From positions 1 to 59,831 of the forward strand of contig CALVEM010000012.1 in NCBI GenBank assembly GCA_944326605.1: a DNA stretch of 59,831 bases. Reading direction: 5' to 3'. Under the pieces are notes generated by a model. The model was not told where the DNA came from and did no database searches. It saw nothing but the letters and a program-made list of their open reading frames with translations. This document shows positions 17,761 to 26,068 of this stretch, piece by piece. Made by a program: the position numbers and the translations under genes. Source of the stretch: Candidatus Gastranaerophilales bacterium. GTDB lineage: Bacteria > Cyanobacteriota > Vampirovibrionia > Gastranaerophilales > Gastranaerophilaceae. Each line of letters begins with the position of its first letter. Positions within the stretch are counted from its first letter, which is position 1.

Positions 17761-17945
17761 TTAAAGCCCCTCTCTCTAACTCTCTCCCCAATGGGGAGAG
17801 AGAACAATTTTTTCGTGCGCGAAGCGCACCGTAAATAGTCGTAGTCGGATTTACTAATCCGACAAAATTTAAGTCTATATGGTATGACCTACTTACTTTT
17901 ACACCTCACCCTAACCCTCTCCCACAAGGGGAGAGGAAATAATTT
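17761..17945. repeat. Dispersed CTCTCCC-type palindromes
   Basis: Two CTCTCCCC...GGGGAGAG-type palindromes (near 17775-17802 and 17915-17936) and a GTGCGCGAAGCGCAC hairpin (near 17815). The same classes occur near 1150 and 44010. Confidence 0.55.
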
Positions 17946-17967
17946 ATACTGATAACATATCTTATGC

Positions 17968-18111
17968 ATAAAAAAAACCACTCATTACTGAGTGGGTCGT
18001 TTTCTGCATCCTAATGGTCTCTTTTAGTGTTTATTATTTAGGAGTTTATATGTTTTTGGGGTTAATGAATTCTATTTATATTTAGTGTTTCGACTACACT
18101 TAAATCTTATG
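17968..18111 (-). ncRNA. Candidate small RNA with own promoter and terminator
   Basis: A minus-strand unit of about 140 nt lies in a 900-bp gene-free region. A promoter (TTGACA, 16-17 nt, TAATAA/AATAAT at 18118-18145) precedes it. A rho-independent terminator ends it: 7-bp stem CCACTCA/TGAGTGG (17978-17995) followed on the minus strand by eight Us. Inside is a small hairpin, AGTGT...ACACT. No open frame of note is present. It does not match 6S, tmRNA, SRP or RNase P features that I know. The exact 5' end is inferred. Confidence 0.45.
17970..17995 (-). terminator. Rho-independent terminator of the candidate small RNA
   Basis: Stem CCACTCA/TGAGTGG, loop of four, and an uninterrupted run of eight Ts on the minus strand. 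On the plus strand the tail is poor, so it is oriented leftward. Confidence 0.75.
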
Positions 18112-18117
18112 TAATTA

Positions 18118-18145
18118 TTATTACATATTAGATTTTAAATGTCAA
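18118..18145 (-). promoter_or_regulatory. Promoter of the candidate small RNA
   Basis: Minus-strand TTGACA (perfect -35) with TAATAA 16 nt, or AATAAT 17 nt, downstream. No protein gene on this strand follows it before the terminator at 17995. Confidence 0.5.
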
Positions 18146-18368
18146 TATAATGGATTAATATTTTTTATCGGATTCGCAAAACGCCCATATAGTGTAGAAT
18201 TTACACTTTACAAAACTTAATATTTTGTTATTTTTTGTTTTTTTATGGGTATAAAAACATGCGGCAAAGAGATGTTAACAAATATTAAGACATTTACTCT
18301 GCAATAAGCAATTATTTAATATTTATATACTTTATATATATATAAGAGTATAAAATAGGAAAATCTTT

Positions 18369-18599
18369 ATGGCTATATCAGGTTACACAGCAATTGACGC
18401 AATCAATTCATATACCAATACGAACAAATATATCGGCAACATTGATAAAGAAGCCGCAAAATCATGGGTTGGAGCAAGGCAGGGACTCGGTATCGGTTAT
18501 TTCTGTTTTGCAGGTGAAGGTCAGGTAAACGGAATGCCGCCGTCACAATATAACGAATTTGGAGAAGAACTTCCAAGAACATTAGATTTCTACGCATAA
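18369..18599 (+). CDS. Small lineage-type protein
   Basis: 76 residues, family unknown. The N-terminus MAISGYTAIDAIN is polar/aromatic, and the C-terminus ends RTLDFYA, like the LDLLA and LDFLC ends of two small proteins at 56416-56919. No signal peptide or membrane segment. AGGAAA lies upstream of the ATG. It is followed 10 nt later by another small gene, so they form a pair. Confidence 0.65.
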   Translation: MAISGYTAIDAINSYTNTNKYIGNIDKEAAKSWVGARQGLGIGYFCFAGEGQVNGMPPSQYNEFGEELPRTLDFYA

Positions 18600-18609
18600 G
18601 AGGATAATT

Positions 18610-18930
18610 ATGGCTAACGGACAGGGCGGATTAAACGGAATAGAAGCAATAAGCGGTATACAACCGGCAGCAACTTCTGCTGTTGAAAAAATTACCCTCC
18701 AGAATATTGAAGGTTATGACTATACTAAAGCAGCTAAAACAGGGAATGAAAATCATTTTTTGCAACTAACAGCTCAGTCTGCTACACGAAAACCATTCAG
18801 TTCAGCTAGCCTGGACTACCGGTTCAATGATAAAAATTATGTAGGCGGTAATCCTTTTTCCAGTGATGATGCAATAAGACAAAAATATATGCAAAACGGT
18901 AGCGGTTTAAAGATGTTTGAAATGGCATAA
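18610..18930 (+). CDS. Small hypothetical protein
   Basis: 106 residues with AGAGGA upstream of the ATG. Rich in Gly, Asn, Ala and Ser, no membrane segment, no recognised domain. NGIEAI near the start recalls NGIDAI at the start of the small protein at 56713-56919. It is probably cotranscribed with the preceding gene. Confidence 0.65.
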   Translation: MANGQGGLNGIEAISGIQPAATSAVEKITLQNIEGYDYTKAAKTGNENHFLQLTAQSATRKPFSSASLDYRFNDKNYVGGNPFSSDDAIRQKYMQNGSGLKMFEMA

Positions 18931-18931
18931 T

Positions 18932-18963
18932 AAAAGACGACCTGTAAAAACAAGCCGCCTTTT
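18932..18963 (-). terminator. Terminator after the DegT-family gene
   Basis: On the minus strand the 14-nt arms pair fully with three G-U wobbles; those pairs would be A-C mismatches on the plus strand, so the hairpin serves leftward transcription. A U-rich tail follows. Confidence 0.65.
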
Positions 18964-19017
18964 ATTTTTAATTTGCGTACAACCATTCATATCAGCATTT
19001 TAGTATATATATAACAG

Positions 19018-20142
19018 TTACACTGCTGCTTTAGACTTTGATTTTTCAATGCAATCAATCAAAGTTGAAGCTACTGTCCTTTGTTCTTCTTCTGTCAATT
19101 CAGGGAACATCGGAAGAGAAATTACAAGTTCAGTATTTTTCTCAGAAACAGGCAGAGAGCCTTTACCTACGCCTAAATATTCATGAACTTTTTGCAAATG
19201 CAACGGAATAGGATAATAAAGCATTGCACCTATACCGCGTTCCTGAAGCATTTTATGAACTTCATCACGGTTAGGAATTTTAACTGTATACTGATGGTAA
19301 ACACAGTATGTATCATCCAATTCTTTCGGAGTTTGGACATCTGCACAGTCTTTAAATAACTGGTTGTAATAATAAGCGTGTTTGCGTCTTGCTTCATTCC
19401 AATCTTTAACGTGAGGGAGTTTAACTCTTAAAATTGCAGCTTGAATTTCATCAAGACGGCTGTTAACACCTATTTCATCGTGGTGATAACGAACGGCACC
19501 GCCGTGGTTTCTTAAAGCCACAACTCTGTCGCGGAGTTTTTCATCACTGGTCATAATAAGACCTCCGTCACCCATACCGCCTAAATTTTTAGTCGGATAA
19601 AAACTTAAACAGCCAAAATCGCCAAACGTTCCGACCATTTTGCCTTTATACAAAGCTCCGATTGCCTGACAGCAGTCTTCAATAACATGAAGGTTATGTT
19701 TTTTAGCAACTGACATAATAGTATCCATATCGCATGGCTGTCCGTATAGGTGAACCGGAATAATAGCTTTTGTTCTCGGTGTAATTGCAGCTTCCAATTT
19801 TGAAGCATCCATATTAAATGTATCTTTATCAATATCAACAAAAACAGGTTTTGCACCGACAATTCCTATAGCTTCTGTTGTTGCAACAAATGTAAATGCA
19901 ACCGTAATAACTTCATCGCCGGCACCTATATCCAACGCACGCAAAGCTAAATGCAAAGCATCTGTTCCTGAATTTAAGCCAACTGTATATTTGCATCCTA
20001 TAAAATCAGCCATTTCCTGTTCAAAAGCTTTACAGTTTGCTCCTAGAATATAAGAACCCGAACGTAAAACTTCACAAACTGCTTTTTCAACTTCCGAGCC
20101 AATAGCAGCATACTGGCGTTTTGAATCTAAAATAGGTATCAT
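19018..20142 (-). CDS. DegT/DnrJ/EryC1/StrS family sugar aminotransferase
   Basis: 374 residues, a PLP enzyme that adds an amino group to a nucleotide-linked keto sugar for surface polysaccharide. Visible: NSGTDALHLALRAL at about 57-70, AFTFVATTEAI, the PLP-contacting Asp156 in IEDCCQA, the catalytic Lys185 in FYPTKNLG, and RNHGG plus NSRLDEIQAAIL. GGAG lies upstream of the ATG. The O-antigen ligase gene just upstream on the same strand supports a role in glycan synthesis. The actual sugar cannot be read. Confidence 0.93.
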   Translation of the reverse strand: MIPILDSKRQYAAIGSEVEKAVCEVLRSGSYILGANCKAFEQEMADFIGCKYTVGLNSGTDALHLALRALDIGAGDEVITVAFTFVATTEAIGIVGAKPVFVDIDKDTFNMDASKLEAAITPRTKAIIPVHLYGQPCDMDTIMSVAKKHNLHVIEDCCQAIGALYKGKMVGTFGDFGCLSFYPTKNLGGMGDGGLIMTSDEKLRDRVVALRNHGGAVRYHHDEIGVNSRLDEIQAAILRVKLPHVKDWNEARRKHAYYYNQLFKDCADVQTPKELDDTYCVYHQYTVKIPNRDEVHKMLQERGIGAMLYYPIPLHLQKVHEYLGVGKGSLPVSEKNTELVISLPMFPELTEEEQRTVASTLIDCIEKSKSKAAV

Positions 20143-20212
20143 ATCTAATCTCCTTCTTAACTACCACTATAATATATAGTTTAGCACAGTTTTACCATGC
20201 CTTTATATAAGC

Positions 20213-21541
20213 TTAACATTCAATGTTATTATTACCAGCTAAATTTGACAATACAGCAACCATAGTCCAGAAAACAAACTGTATCTGCGGTCTGAAAAAT
20301 ACAGTATCAACCATTCCGTGCACACAAACTGCACCGACAGAAATCGTACAGGCTGAAACGAGAATAACGTTTTTGGTATCTGTTGATTTGAGAACAAATG
20401 TCACAGCATTTTTAATCAATGTTATCAAAAAACCGACAAATGCAATCAGTGCAAAAATTCCGCTTTCAACAGCTATTTCAAGAAAAATATTATAAGCACT
20501 CAATGCGTCAAATCCTGTTTTCATATAAAGCCCATATATCTCGCGAAAGTTCTGATTGCCCACGCCAATTCCCAAAAGCCAGTTATCTTTAAACATTTCA
20601 ATAGAGGAATGGTAAACATTAAATCTGAAAGAATTAGAAGAATCCTGTCTCATCGCAAATATCGATAAAACCCTTGCCCTCAATGAAGATACAAACATTA
20701 AAGCAGCTGTTACAAACGCTATAACAACACCAACAATTGATAAATATATTTGTTTATAATTCCTCCACAGATATTTTGCGGAAACAGCAAAAATTCCGAG
20801 CATTATAACCAGCATCCCCATATAAGATCCGCGGCAGCCGGTTAAAAATAATGTAACAGTTGATATGAGAGCGCAAATTATCCATATAAAAGAAACTTTA
20901 AATTTTTTATCAGTAAAATAATAAGCTGCAAGCCCGTATAAAGCTGGTATTCCGGCAACGAAATAACCGCCTAATAGATTTGGATTATAGGGTTTTAAAG
21001 TTCCATAGACACGTATCATCACCTGTTCAGGGTTCAAAGATGAAACATCCTGCCATGTTGAAATTTCTTCCACATGCGCAAAATTTTGTAAAAATCCGAC
21101 AACTGCCTCAATGGAAACGCACAAACCAATAGTTCCCAAAATATAGGGAATTTTGGATTTATTATTTTTCAAATATTGAACCATAGAAAAATAAAACGCC
21201 ATATAAGTAAAAGTCTTAAAAAAGCCCTTCAAACTCAAATGAAACAGCGTAGAACCCGCCAGGCTTACTATTACCAGCATAAAATAAGCTAAAAGCCAGA
21301 GCTCAAATACTCGGACAGATACTATTTCATCAGGCTTTGTTAATAATTTTACAAACGTCAAAAATATTGTAATAAGTGCAATAAATCCTATTACATCCGA
21401 TGACATGCAGGTTGACGCTAATAATACAAAAATTATAGATAGAAATATAAGCCTGTCTATGTTTTGCAAAAATAAGCTGTTTTCGTACAAAAATTTAGTT
21501 TTCGATTGAGTAAATTTTAAAATACTATTGAACATCATCAT
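20213..21541 (-). CDS. O-antigen ligase (WaaL/Wzy_C) family protein
   Basis: 442 residues with about ten hydrophobic segments. The Wzy_C region is recognisable from TGCRGSYMGML, SFRFNVYHSSIEMFKDNWLLGIGVGNQNF (read in parts) and HGMVDTVFF, which fit enzymes that polymerise or ligate lipid-linked glycans at the periplasmic face. The start overlaps the DUF4330 gene by 17 bases, so they are one operon. Ligase against polymerase cannot be settled from sequence. Confidence 0.85.
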   Translation of the reverse strand: MMMFNSILKFTQSKTKFLYENSLFLQNIDRLIFLSIIFVLLASTCMSSDVIGFIALITIFLTFVKLLTKPDEIVSVRVFELWLLAYFMLVIVSLAGSTLFHLSLKGFFKTFTYMAFYFSMVQYLKNNKSKIPYILGTIGLCVSIEAVVGFLQNFAHVEEISTWQDVSSLNPEQVMIRVYGTLKPYNPNLLGGYFVAGIPALYGLAAYYFTDKKFKVSFIWIICALISTVTLFLTGCRGSYMGMLVIMLGIFAVSAKYLWRNYKQIYLSIVGVVIAFVTAALMFVSSLRARVLSIFAMRQDSSNSFRFNVYHSSIEMFKDNWLLGIGVGNQNFREIYGLYMKTGFDALSAYNIFLEIAVESGIFALIAFVGFLITLIKNAVTFVLKSTDTKNVILVSACTISVGAVCVHGMVDTVFFRPQIQFVFWTMVAVLSNLAGNNNIEC

Positions 21542-22091
21542 TTGTATTTAAAGTACTATGGAATTTATCGTCATCAACAAGAGGCATCACTTTCAAATCA
21601 GAAACAGTGCCCGTAAATTTATAATCTTCTCCTTCAAGAGTAATTGGCAAGCCCATTTTAATTTTATTGCCGCCTACAACAGCTCCGTCTTTCGTAATTT
21701 TGGCTGTATCGGTCAAAGTTACGGTAATATCATACATGTTTGCCTGAGAAACATCTTCTACTACCATAACTTTTTTACTGTTTAAAATAGGCAGTACAAC
21801 TTTTTTTCTGTCAGCTTTAACATCCAGAATTTTCAAATCTGTATAGGGGACATTCCTTATACTGATGAAAGTTGTTTCATCTGCTTTTATAGGAATTTCG
21901 CTGCCTGTAAGAGTAACACCTCTGATAAATACCTGAAAAGATATTTTTGAAGTTGCTTCAATTTGTTTATCTGCAGTCTGTCTGAAATTTTTGTAAGTAA
22001 AAAATCCTACAGCAAGAGCCAGTATTACTCCCGCTATAATAATTAAATCGACTGCTTTAAATTTTTTAAAAATTTCTGATAATTTTTCCAT
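21525..22091 (-). CDS. DUF4330 family membrane-anchored protein
   Basis: 188 residues. One transmembrane helix at about 16-34, then a beta-rich extracytoplasmic part with IRGVTLTG, DETTFISIRNVPY and KMGLPITLEG, as in DUF4330, a family best known from cyanobacteria and some Firmicutes. GGAGAA precedes the ATG. Its place between a heptose-kinase-like gene and an O-antigen ligase suggests a part in surface glycan export, but no function is known to me. Confidence 0.8.
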   Translation of the reverse strand: MEKLSEIFKKFKAVDLIIIAGVILALAVGFFTYKNFRQTADKQIEATSKISFQVFIRGVTLTGSEIPIKADETTFISIRNVPYTDLKILDVKADRKKVVLPILNSKKVMVVEDVSQANMYDITVTLTDTAKITKDGAVVGGNKIKMGLPITLEGEDYKFTGTVSDLKVMPLVDDDKFHSTLNTNDDVQ

Positions 22092-22121
22092 AAAAAGTTC
22101 TCCATAATTATTTTCTGCCGG

Positions 22122-23126
22122 CTAGAGATTTTCGACAGCCGCCAGAATTTCATCAACGGTAGTAGTTGCGCATCCGAATTGTCTGACAACTATACTTGCC
22201 GCAATATTTCCTATGATTGCCGCATAAGCGGGATCAGCACCTGTTGCAAGAGCTAGAGTATAAACCGCTGTAACAGTATCGCCTGCACCCGTAACATCAA
22301 AGACTTCCGATTTATTAAATACAGGAATTTTTGTATAATTACAGTGAGGTCGTACAACAAACATCCCGTCAGCACCGCAAGTTATTAGTACAGATTTTGC
22401 ATTTGTTTCATCCAGCAATTTATCTCCTGCACGTTTTAAATCTTCTTCACTTTCAAGAGCAAACCCGACGGACTTTTGTGTATCCGGAAGGTTCGGGGTC
22501 ATTGATGTAACATTTTTATACACATCCAGATCTTTTTGTGCATCAACTACGATTATTTTATTATGTTGATTTGCCAGTCTGATTGTCTCTTGAATAATCC
22601 GCGGCGTAAGTGTTCCTATATGGTAATTTGAAAGAATAACCGCATCATGTTCAGGCATTGCTCTTTCAATTTGTTTTAAAACTTCTTCTTCAATATCTTG
22701 ATTTAAAAAACCTTTTGTTTGTCTGTCAATTCTTACTATCTGCTGCGTAATCGACGTTGTAATTGAGCCGGAAATCCTTGTTTTTGTAGTAGTTTTTCTT
22801 GAAGGATCAACTACAAGCAGACCGCAGTTAACATTTGCCTGTTCAAAGGTTTCTCTAAGCTGCCTTGCCTGAAAATCATCTCCGCAAACTCCAATAACAC
22901 TAACTTTTCCGTTATTCAATGTAGATACGTTATGAGCTGCATTTGAGGCAGCACCCAGAATAAGTTTTGTTTCCGAATGCAATAATATCAAAACAGGAGC
23001 TTCTCTTGAAATTCTTTCGGCATCACCGTAAATCATTTCATCAATAGCCAAATCACCAACTACTAAAACTTTCGGCTCTGTTAATTTCTTTATATAGGAA
23101 ACCAGTTGTTCTTTATTTATGTACAT
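22122..23126 (-). CDS. PfkB-family sugar kinase, RfaE/HldE N-domain type
   Basis: 334 residues. Ribokinase-fold motifs: GGAASNAAHN-like segment (GAASNAAHN at about 58-66), VIGVCGDD, and the anion hole and catalytic base DVTGAGDTV at 277-285 (Asp283). ISREAPV at about 39-45 and RIDRQT at 132-137 are hallmarks of D-glycero-beta-D-manno-heptose-7-phosphate kinase. The cytidylyltransferase domain of fused HldE is absent. AAGGAAG precedes the ATG. Heptose activation for LPS is the likely role given the neighbours. Confidence 0.87.
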   Translation of the reverse strand: MYINKEQLVSYIKKLTEPKVLVVGDLAIDEMIYGDAERISREAPVLILLHSETKLILGAASNAAHNVSTLNNGKVSVIGVCGDDFQARQLRETFEQANVNCGLLVVDPSRKTTTKTRISGSITTSITQQIVRIDRQTKGFLNQDIEEEVLKQIERAMPEHDAVILSNYHIGTLTPRIIQETIRLANQHNKIIVVDAQKDLDVYKNVTSMTPNLPDTQKSVGFALESEEDLKRAGDKLLDETNAKSVLITCGADGMFVVRPHCNYTKIPVFNKSEVFDVTGAGDTVTAVYTLALATGADPAYAAIIGNIAASIVVRQFGCATTTVDEILAAVENL

Positions 23127-23177
23127 AAAAAACTTCCTTCAATAAAAGTATGTTAACACAAACAAAAATTTTGGCAA

Positions 23178-23912
23178 TTAAAGATGTCTTTCTTCCGGCT
23201 GTAATATCATCTGTGCCAGTTTTTCAGCACCTTCAAAACCTCGCATCCTTAAAATTTCCGCAGCTGTGTATCTGTCATAATCAATAAATCTGTGCTCTAT
23301 TGAAAAACCGCCGTCCTGAATATCCGCGACAACGTAACAAGCTTTAGGCTCCTTTGTCATTGGACGTCCTACACTTCCTACATTAACAACAGTCTGCTTT
23401 TTATTAGTCTGATATCCGCAGGGAACATGAGTATGACCGCAGAATATTAAATCTGCATCTGTTCCTGCAATCATTTCTTCAACAGTTTTTAACGGCATAT
23501 CAGGTAAAATATCTTCGTTATTGCGACGGGGCGAACCATGAACCATTAAAATTTTAACGCCTTCTATTACTAATTCATTTTGAGGCGGAAGGTTTCTTAA
23601 ATACTCTTTTCTGTCTTCCTCAATATATAGAATATCGTCCAGCAAAGCATTTGCCATAACAGGAAAATTATTTTTTGTATTTTCCAAAATCTCTTTTGTA
23701 AATTCCGCAATCATTTTATCGGTATTGCCCTGAATAACAATCCAGTTTTGCTGATTTCGAACAAAATCAATAACAGCCCTCGGCTGAGGTCCTGCCATCG
23801 CTAAATCTCCAAGACATAGGACTTTTTCGCAATTATGTTCTGCAATATCTTTCATTACACTCTCCAGTGCCTGAAAATTTCCGTGAATATCAGATAAAAC
23901 AGCTATTTTCAT
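23178..23912 (-). CDS. Metallophosphoesterase, YfcE/MJ0936 type
   Basis: About 244 residues. Two ATGs are adjacent (23915 and 23912); GGAGG fits the second better. Calcineurin-like metal motifs are all present: SDIHGNFQAL at the N-terminus, LGDLAMAGP, GNTDK, VHGSPRR and CGHTHVP. NVGSVGRPM is a YfcE/MJ0936 signature of cytoplasmic phosphodiesterases. The C-terminal IEHRFIDYD is also typical. Substrate unknown. The gene is divergent from ispG. Confidence 0.92.
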   Translation of the reverse strand: MKIAVLSDIHGNFQALESVMKDIAEHNCEKVLCLGDLAMAGPQPRAVIDFVRNQQNWIVIQGNTDKMIAEFTKEILENTKNNFPVMANALLDDILYIEEDRKEYLRNLPPQNELVIEGVKILMVHGSPRRNNEDILPDMPLKTVEEMIAGTDADLIFCGHTHVPCGYQTNKKQTVVNVGSVGRPMTKEPKACYVVADIQDGGFSIEHRFIDYDRYTAAEILRMRGFEGAEKLAQMILQPEERHL

Positions 23913-23953
23913 CATTAACCTCCGATTATTTTTTATGTGATATTATATATAAT

Positions 23954-25009
23954 ATGATAAACAGAAGAAAATCAAAAGTAATTGAAATAGGAAATGTAAA
24001 AATCGGCGGTGATAACCCGATAAGTGTTCAGTCAATGTGCAACACTGACACAAGAAATGTACAAGCAACTTTAGAACAGATTAACAAAATGACAGAACGC
24101 GGCTGCGAACTTGTCAGGCTTGCAGTTTTGAATAAAGATGCAGCAGAAGCAATCAAAGATATTGTAAAAAAATCACCTGTACCTCTAATTGCAGATATTC
24201 ATTTTGACTACAAACTCGCAATTCAATGTATAAACAACGGGATCAACGCGCTTAGATTAAATCCCGGCAATATCGGCAAACGCGAAAATGTTGAAAAAGT
24301 TGTCTCTCTTGCAAAACAGCAGAAAATTCCTATAAGGATAGGCGTTAATGCAGGATCTTTAGAAAAAGATTTACAGGATAAGGATATTCCGCTTTCGGAT
24401 AAAATGGTTTTGAGCGCTTTGGGACATATAAAAATTCTCGAAGATCTGGATTTTGATTTGATAAAAGTATCATTAAAATCTTCTGATGTTTTAACAACTA
24501 TAGAAGCATACAGAAGTATTGCAGATAAAATCCCATATCCGCTGCATCTTGGAGTAACTGAGGCCGGAACATTAAGAAGCGGATTAATCAAATCATCCGT
24601 GGGACTGGGAACTTTACTTGCAGAAGGGATAGGCGATACAATAAGAGTTTCCCTGACGGAAAATCCGGAAGAAGAAGTAACTGCCGGCTTTGAAATATTA
24701 AAAAGTCTGGGGCTGCGCCAAAAAGGTGTAAATTTTATTTCATGTCCAACCTGCGGAAGAACTCAAATTAATCTCATTGAACTTGCCAAAAAAGTAGAAG
24801 AAAAATTCAAAAATCTCGATACACCGATTACAATAGCAACTATGGGATGTGCGGTCAACGGTCCCGGAGAAGCTAAACATGCAGATTTCGGGATTGCCGG
24901 CGGTGTCGGCGAAGGTATTATTTTCAAAAAAGGCGAAATTATTGCCAAAGTTCCGGAAGACCAACTTCTTGAAAAATTAGAAGAAATTATAACAAAATCA
25001 TCTAAATAA
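23954..25009 (+). CDS. ispG: 4-hydroxy-3-methylbut-2-enyl diphosphate synthase (GcpE)
   Basis: IspG reduces MEcPP to HMBPP in the MEP isoprenoid pathway using a 4Fe-4S cluster. The frame opens earlier (23867), but homologous sequence begins at ATG 23954 (INRRKSKVIEIGNVKIGG), giving 351 residues. The cluster Cys residues are in SCPTCGR (about 263-269) and GCAVNGPGEA (about 298-307), with ADIHFDY, NPGNIG and LGVTEAG also visible. No Shine-Dalgarno is seen; TGA-TATTAT ends 7 nt before the ATG, so a leaderless message is likely. The next genes have their own promoter. Confidence 0.96.
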   Translation: MINRRKSKVIEIGNVKIGGDNPISVQSMCNTDTRNVQATLEQINKMTERGCELVRLAVLNKDAAEAIKDIVKKSPVPLIADIHFDYKLAIQCINNGINALRLNPGNIGKRENVEKVVSLAKQQKIPIRIGVNAGSLEKDLQDKDIPLSDKMVLSALGHIKILEDLDFDLIKVSLKSSDVLTTIEAYRSIADKIPYPLHLGVTEAGTLRSGLIKSSVGLGTLLAEGIGDTIRVSLTENPEEEVTAGFEILKSLGLRQKGVNFISCPTCGRTQINLIELAKKVEEKFKNLDTPITIATMGCAVNGPGEAKHADFGIAGGVGEGIIFKKGEIIAKVPEDQLLEKLEEIITKSSK

Positions 25010-25046
25010 TATATGGAAGATTTTTTGTAAAGAAATTATAATATTT

Positions 25047-25074
25047 TTGTAACAGTAAAAAAACATATTATAAT
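25047..25074 (+). promoter_or_regulatory. Promoter of the secreted TPR/GHL10 cluster
   Basis: TTGTAA, a 16-nt spacer and TATAAT lie about 20 nt before the ATG at 25095. Confidence 0.6.
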
Positions 25075-25094
25075 TAATAAAAACAGAGGTGTAA

Positions 25095-25415
25095 ATGAAA
25101 AAATACTTATTACTTTTAGGTTTAACAGCTTTAATAGCATTACCAGCCTGTGCGGAATTAACTGTTGATGATACAATAAATGAAGAGTATCTTATAAATC
25201 ACGGCTACTCAAAAGAAACTGCACGTATTGTACAAAAAAATCAGGCACAAATTAACGGAGAACCATTAACTCAAGAAATAGATAAAGAATACTACAATCA
25301 GCCTGTAGTTAAATATGTAAGACGTTTCTTCATGTATCTTGATCCGTCTTTAGATGATCACACGTTCTTGAATGACCATAATATGAACACAACATCAAGA
25401 TATGACGATTTATAA
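25095..25415 (+). CDS. Small exported protein, function unknown
   Basis: 106 residues with a clear signal sequence (KKYLLLLGLTALIALPACA). A Cys at 19 sits where a lipobox Cys would, but the Pro at -2 is unusual, so lipoprotein status is uncertain. The mature part is acidic and polar with NEEYLINHGYSKETARIV and VKYVRRFFMYLDPSLDD; no family recognised. AGAGGTG precedes the ATG. It overlaps the next gene by 14 bases and opens a three-gene exported cluster. Confidence 0.8.
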   Translation: MKKYLLLLGLTALIALPACAELTVDDTINEEYLINHGYSKETARIVQKNQAQINGEPLTQEIDKEYYNQPVVKYVRRFFMYLDPSLDDHTFLNDHNMNTTSRYDDL

Positions 25416-26067
25416 AAAGATTATAACTGCCGTACTTCTGTTTTTATTATTTAATACATTCACATTTTTGCCGTCTCAAGCTTCAATGATGGATGGCAAC
25501 GGCGATGTTTATAAAACTTTGAATTATTCTGCTCTTAACTCAAAAAAAATTAGGGAAGAAGCTCAAAAGGACTTTTTTCTATACTTTAGAACCAGCGATA
25601 TTGTTCTAAAAGAAAAATATCTTAATACTGCAATGCAAAAATACTATATTTTAACACAAATTAACCCCTCAGACATTGATGCATACATAAAACTCGGTAA
25701 AATATACGACGAAAAAAATATTTCAGAACTTGCCAGAAATTGTTTTTACAAAGCTCTTAACATTAATAAACAAACAGCCATGGCAAATTTCTATTTTGGG
25801 GATTATTATTATAAACGAAATGATTATAAAAAAGCCCTGTATTATTACAAAATAGCCTATAATAACGGAGCCGCAAAAACATACGATTTCAATTTAAAAC
25901 TGGCAATTATTTACGAAAAACTTGCAGATCTTTCTAATGCTAAAAAATTTTATGAGATATCGTATAATATGAAAGCAGATAACAAAATAGGGGAAAAAAT
26001 ACAATCATTGAATGAGCTAAATTATGATAAATCAGACTATTATCATAATTATCAGGGAGTAGAATAA
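25402..26067 (+). CDS. Exported TPR-repeat protein
   Basis: 221 residues. A signal peptide (about 1-29, ending SQA) is followed by about three tetratricopeptide repeats: DAYIKLGKIYDEKN, ARNCFYKALNINK, ANFYFGDYYYKRNDYKKALYYYKIAY and LAIIYEKLADLSNAKKFYEISY (shown in parts). It probably acts as a periplasmic protein-protein adaptor. It overlaps the preceding gene and lies one base before the GHL10 gene, so a shared job in the envelope is inferred. Confidence 0.85.
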   Translation: MTIYKKIITAVLLFLLFNTFTFLPSQASMMDGNGDVYKTLNYSALNSKKIREEAQKDFFLYFRTSDIVLKEKYLNTAMQKYYILTQINPSDIDAYIKLGKIYDEKNISELARNCFYKALNINKQTAMANFYFGDYYYKRNDYKKALYYYKIAYNNGAAKTYDFNLKLAIIYEKLADLSNAKKFYEISYNMKADNKIGEKIQSLNELNYDKSDYYHNYQGVE

Positions 26068-26068
26068 A

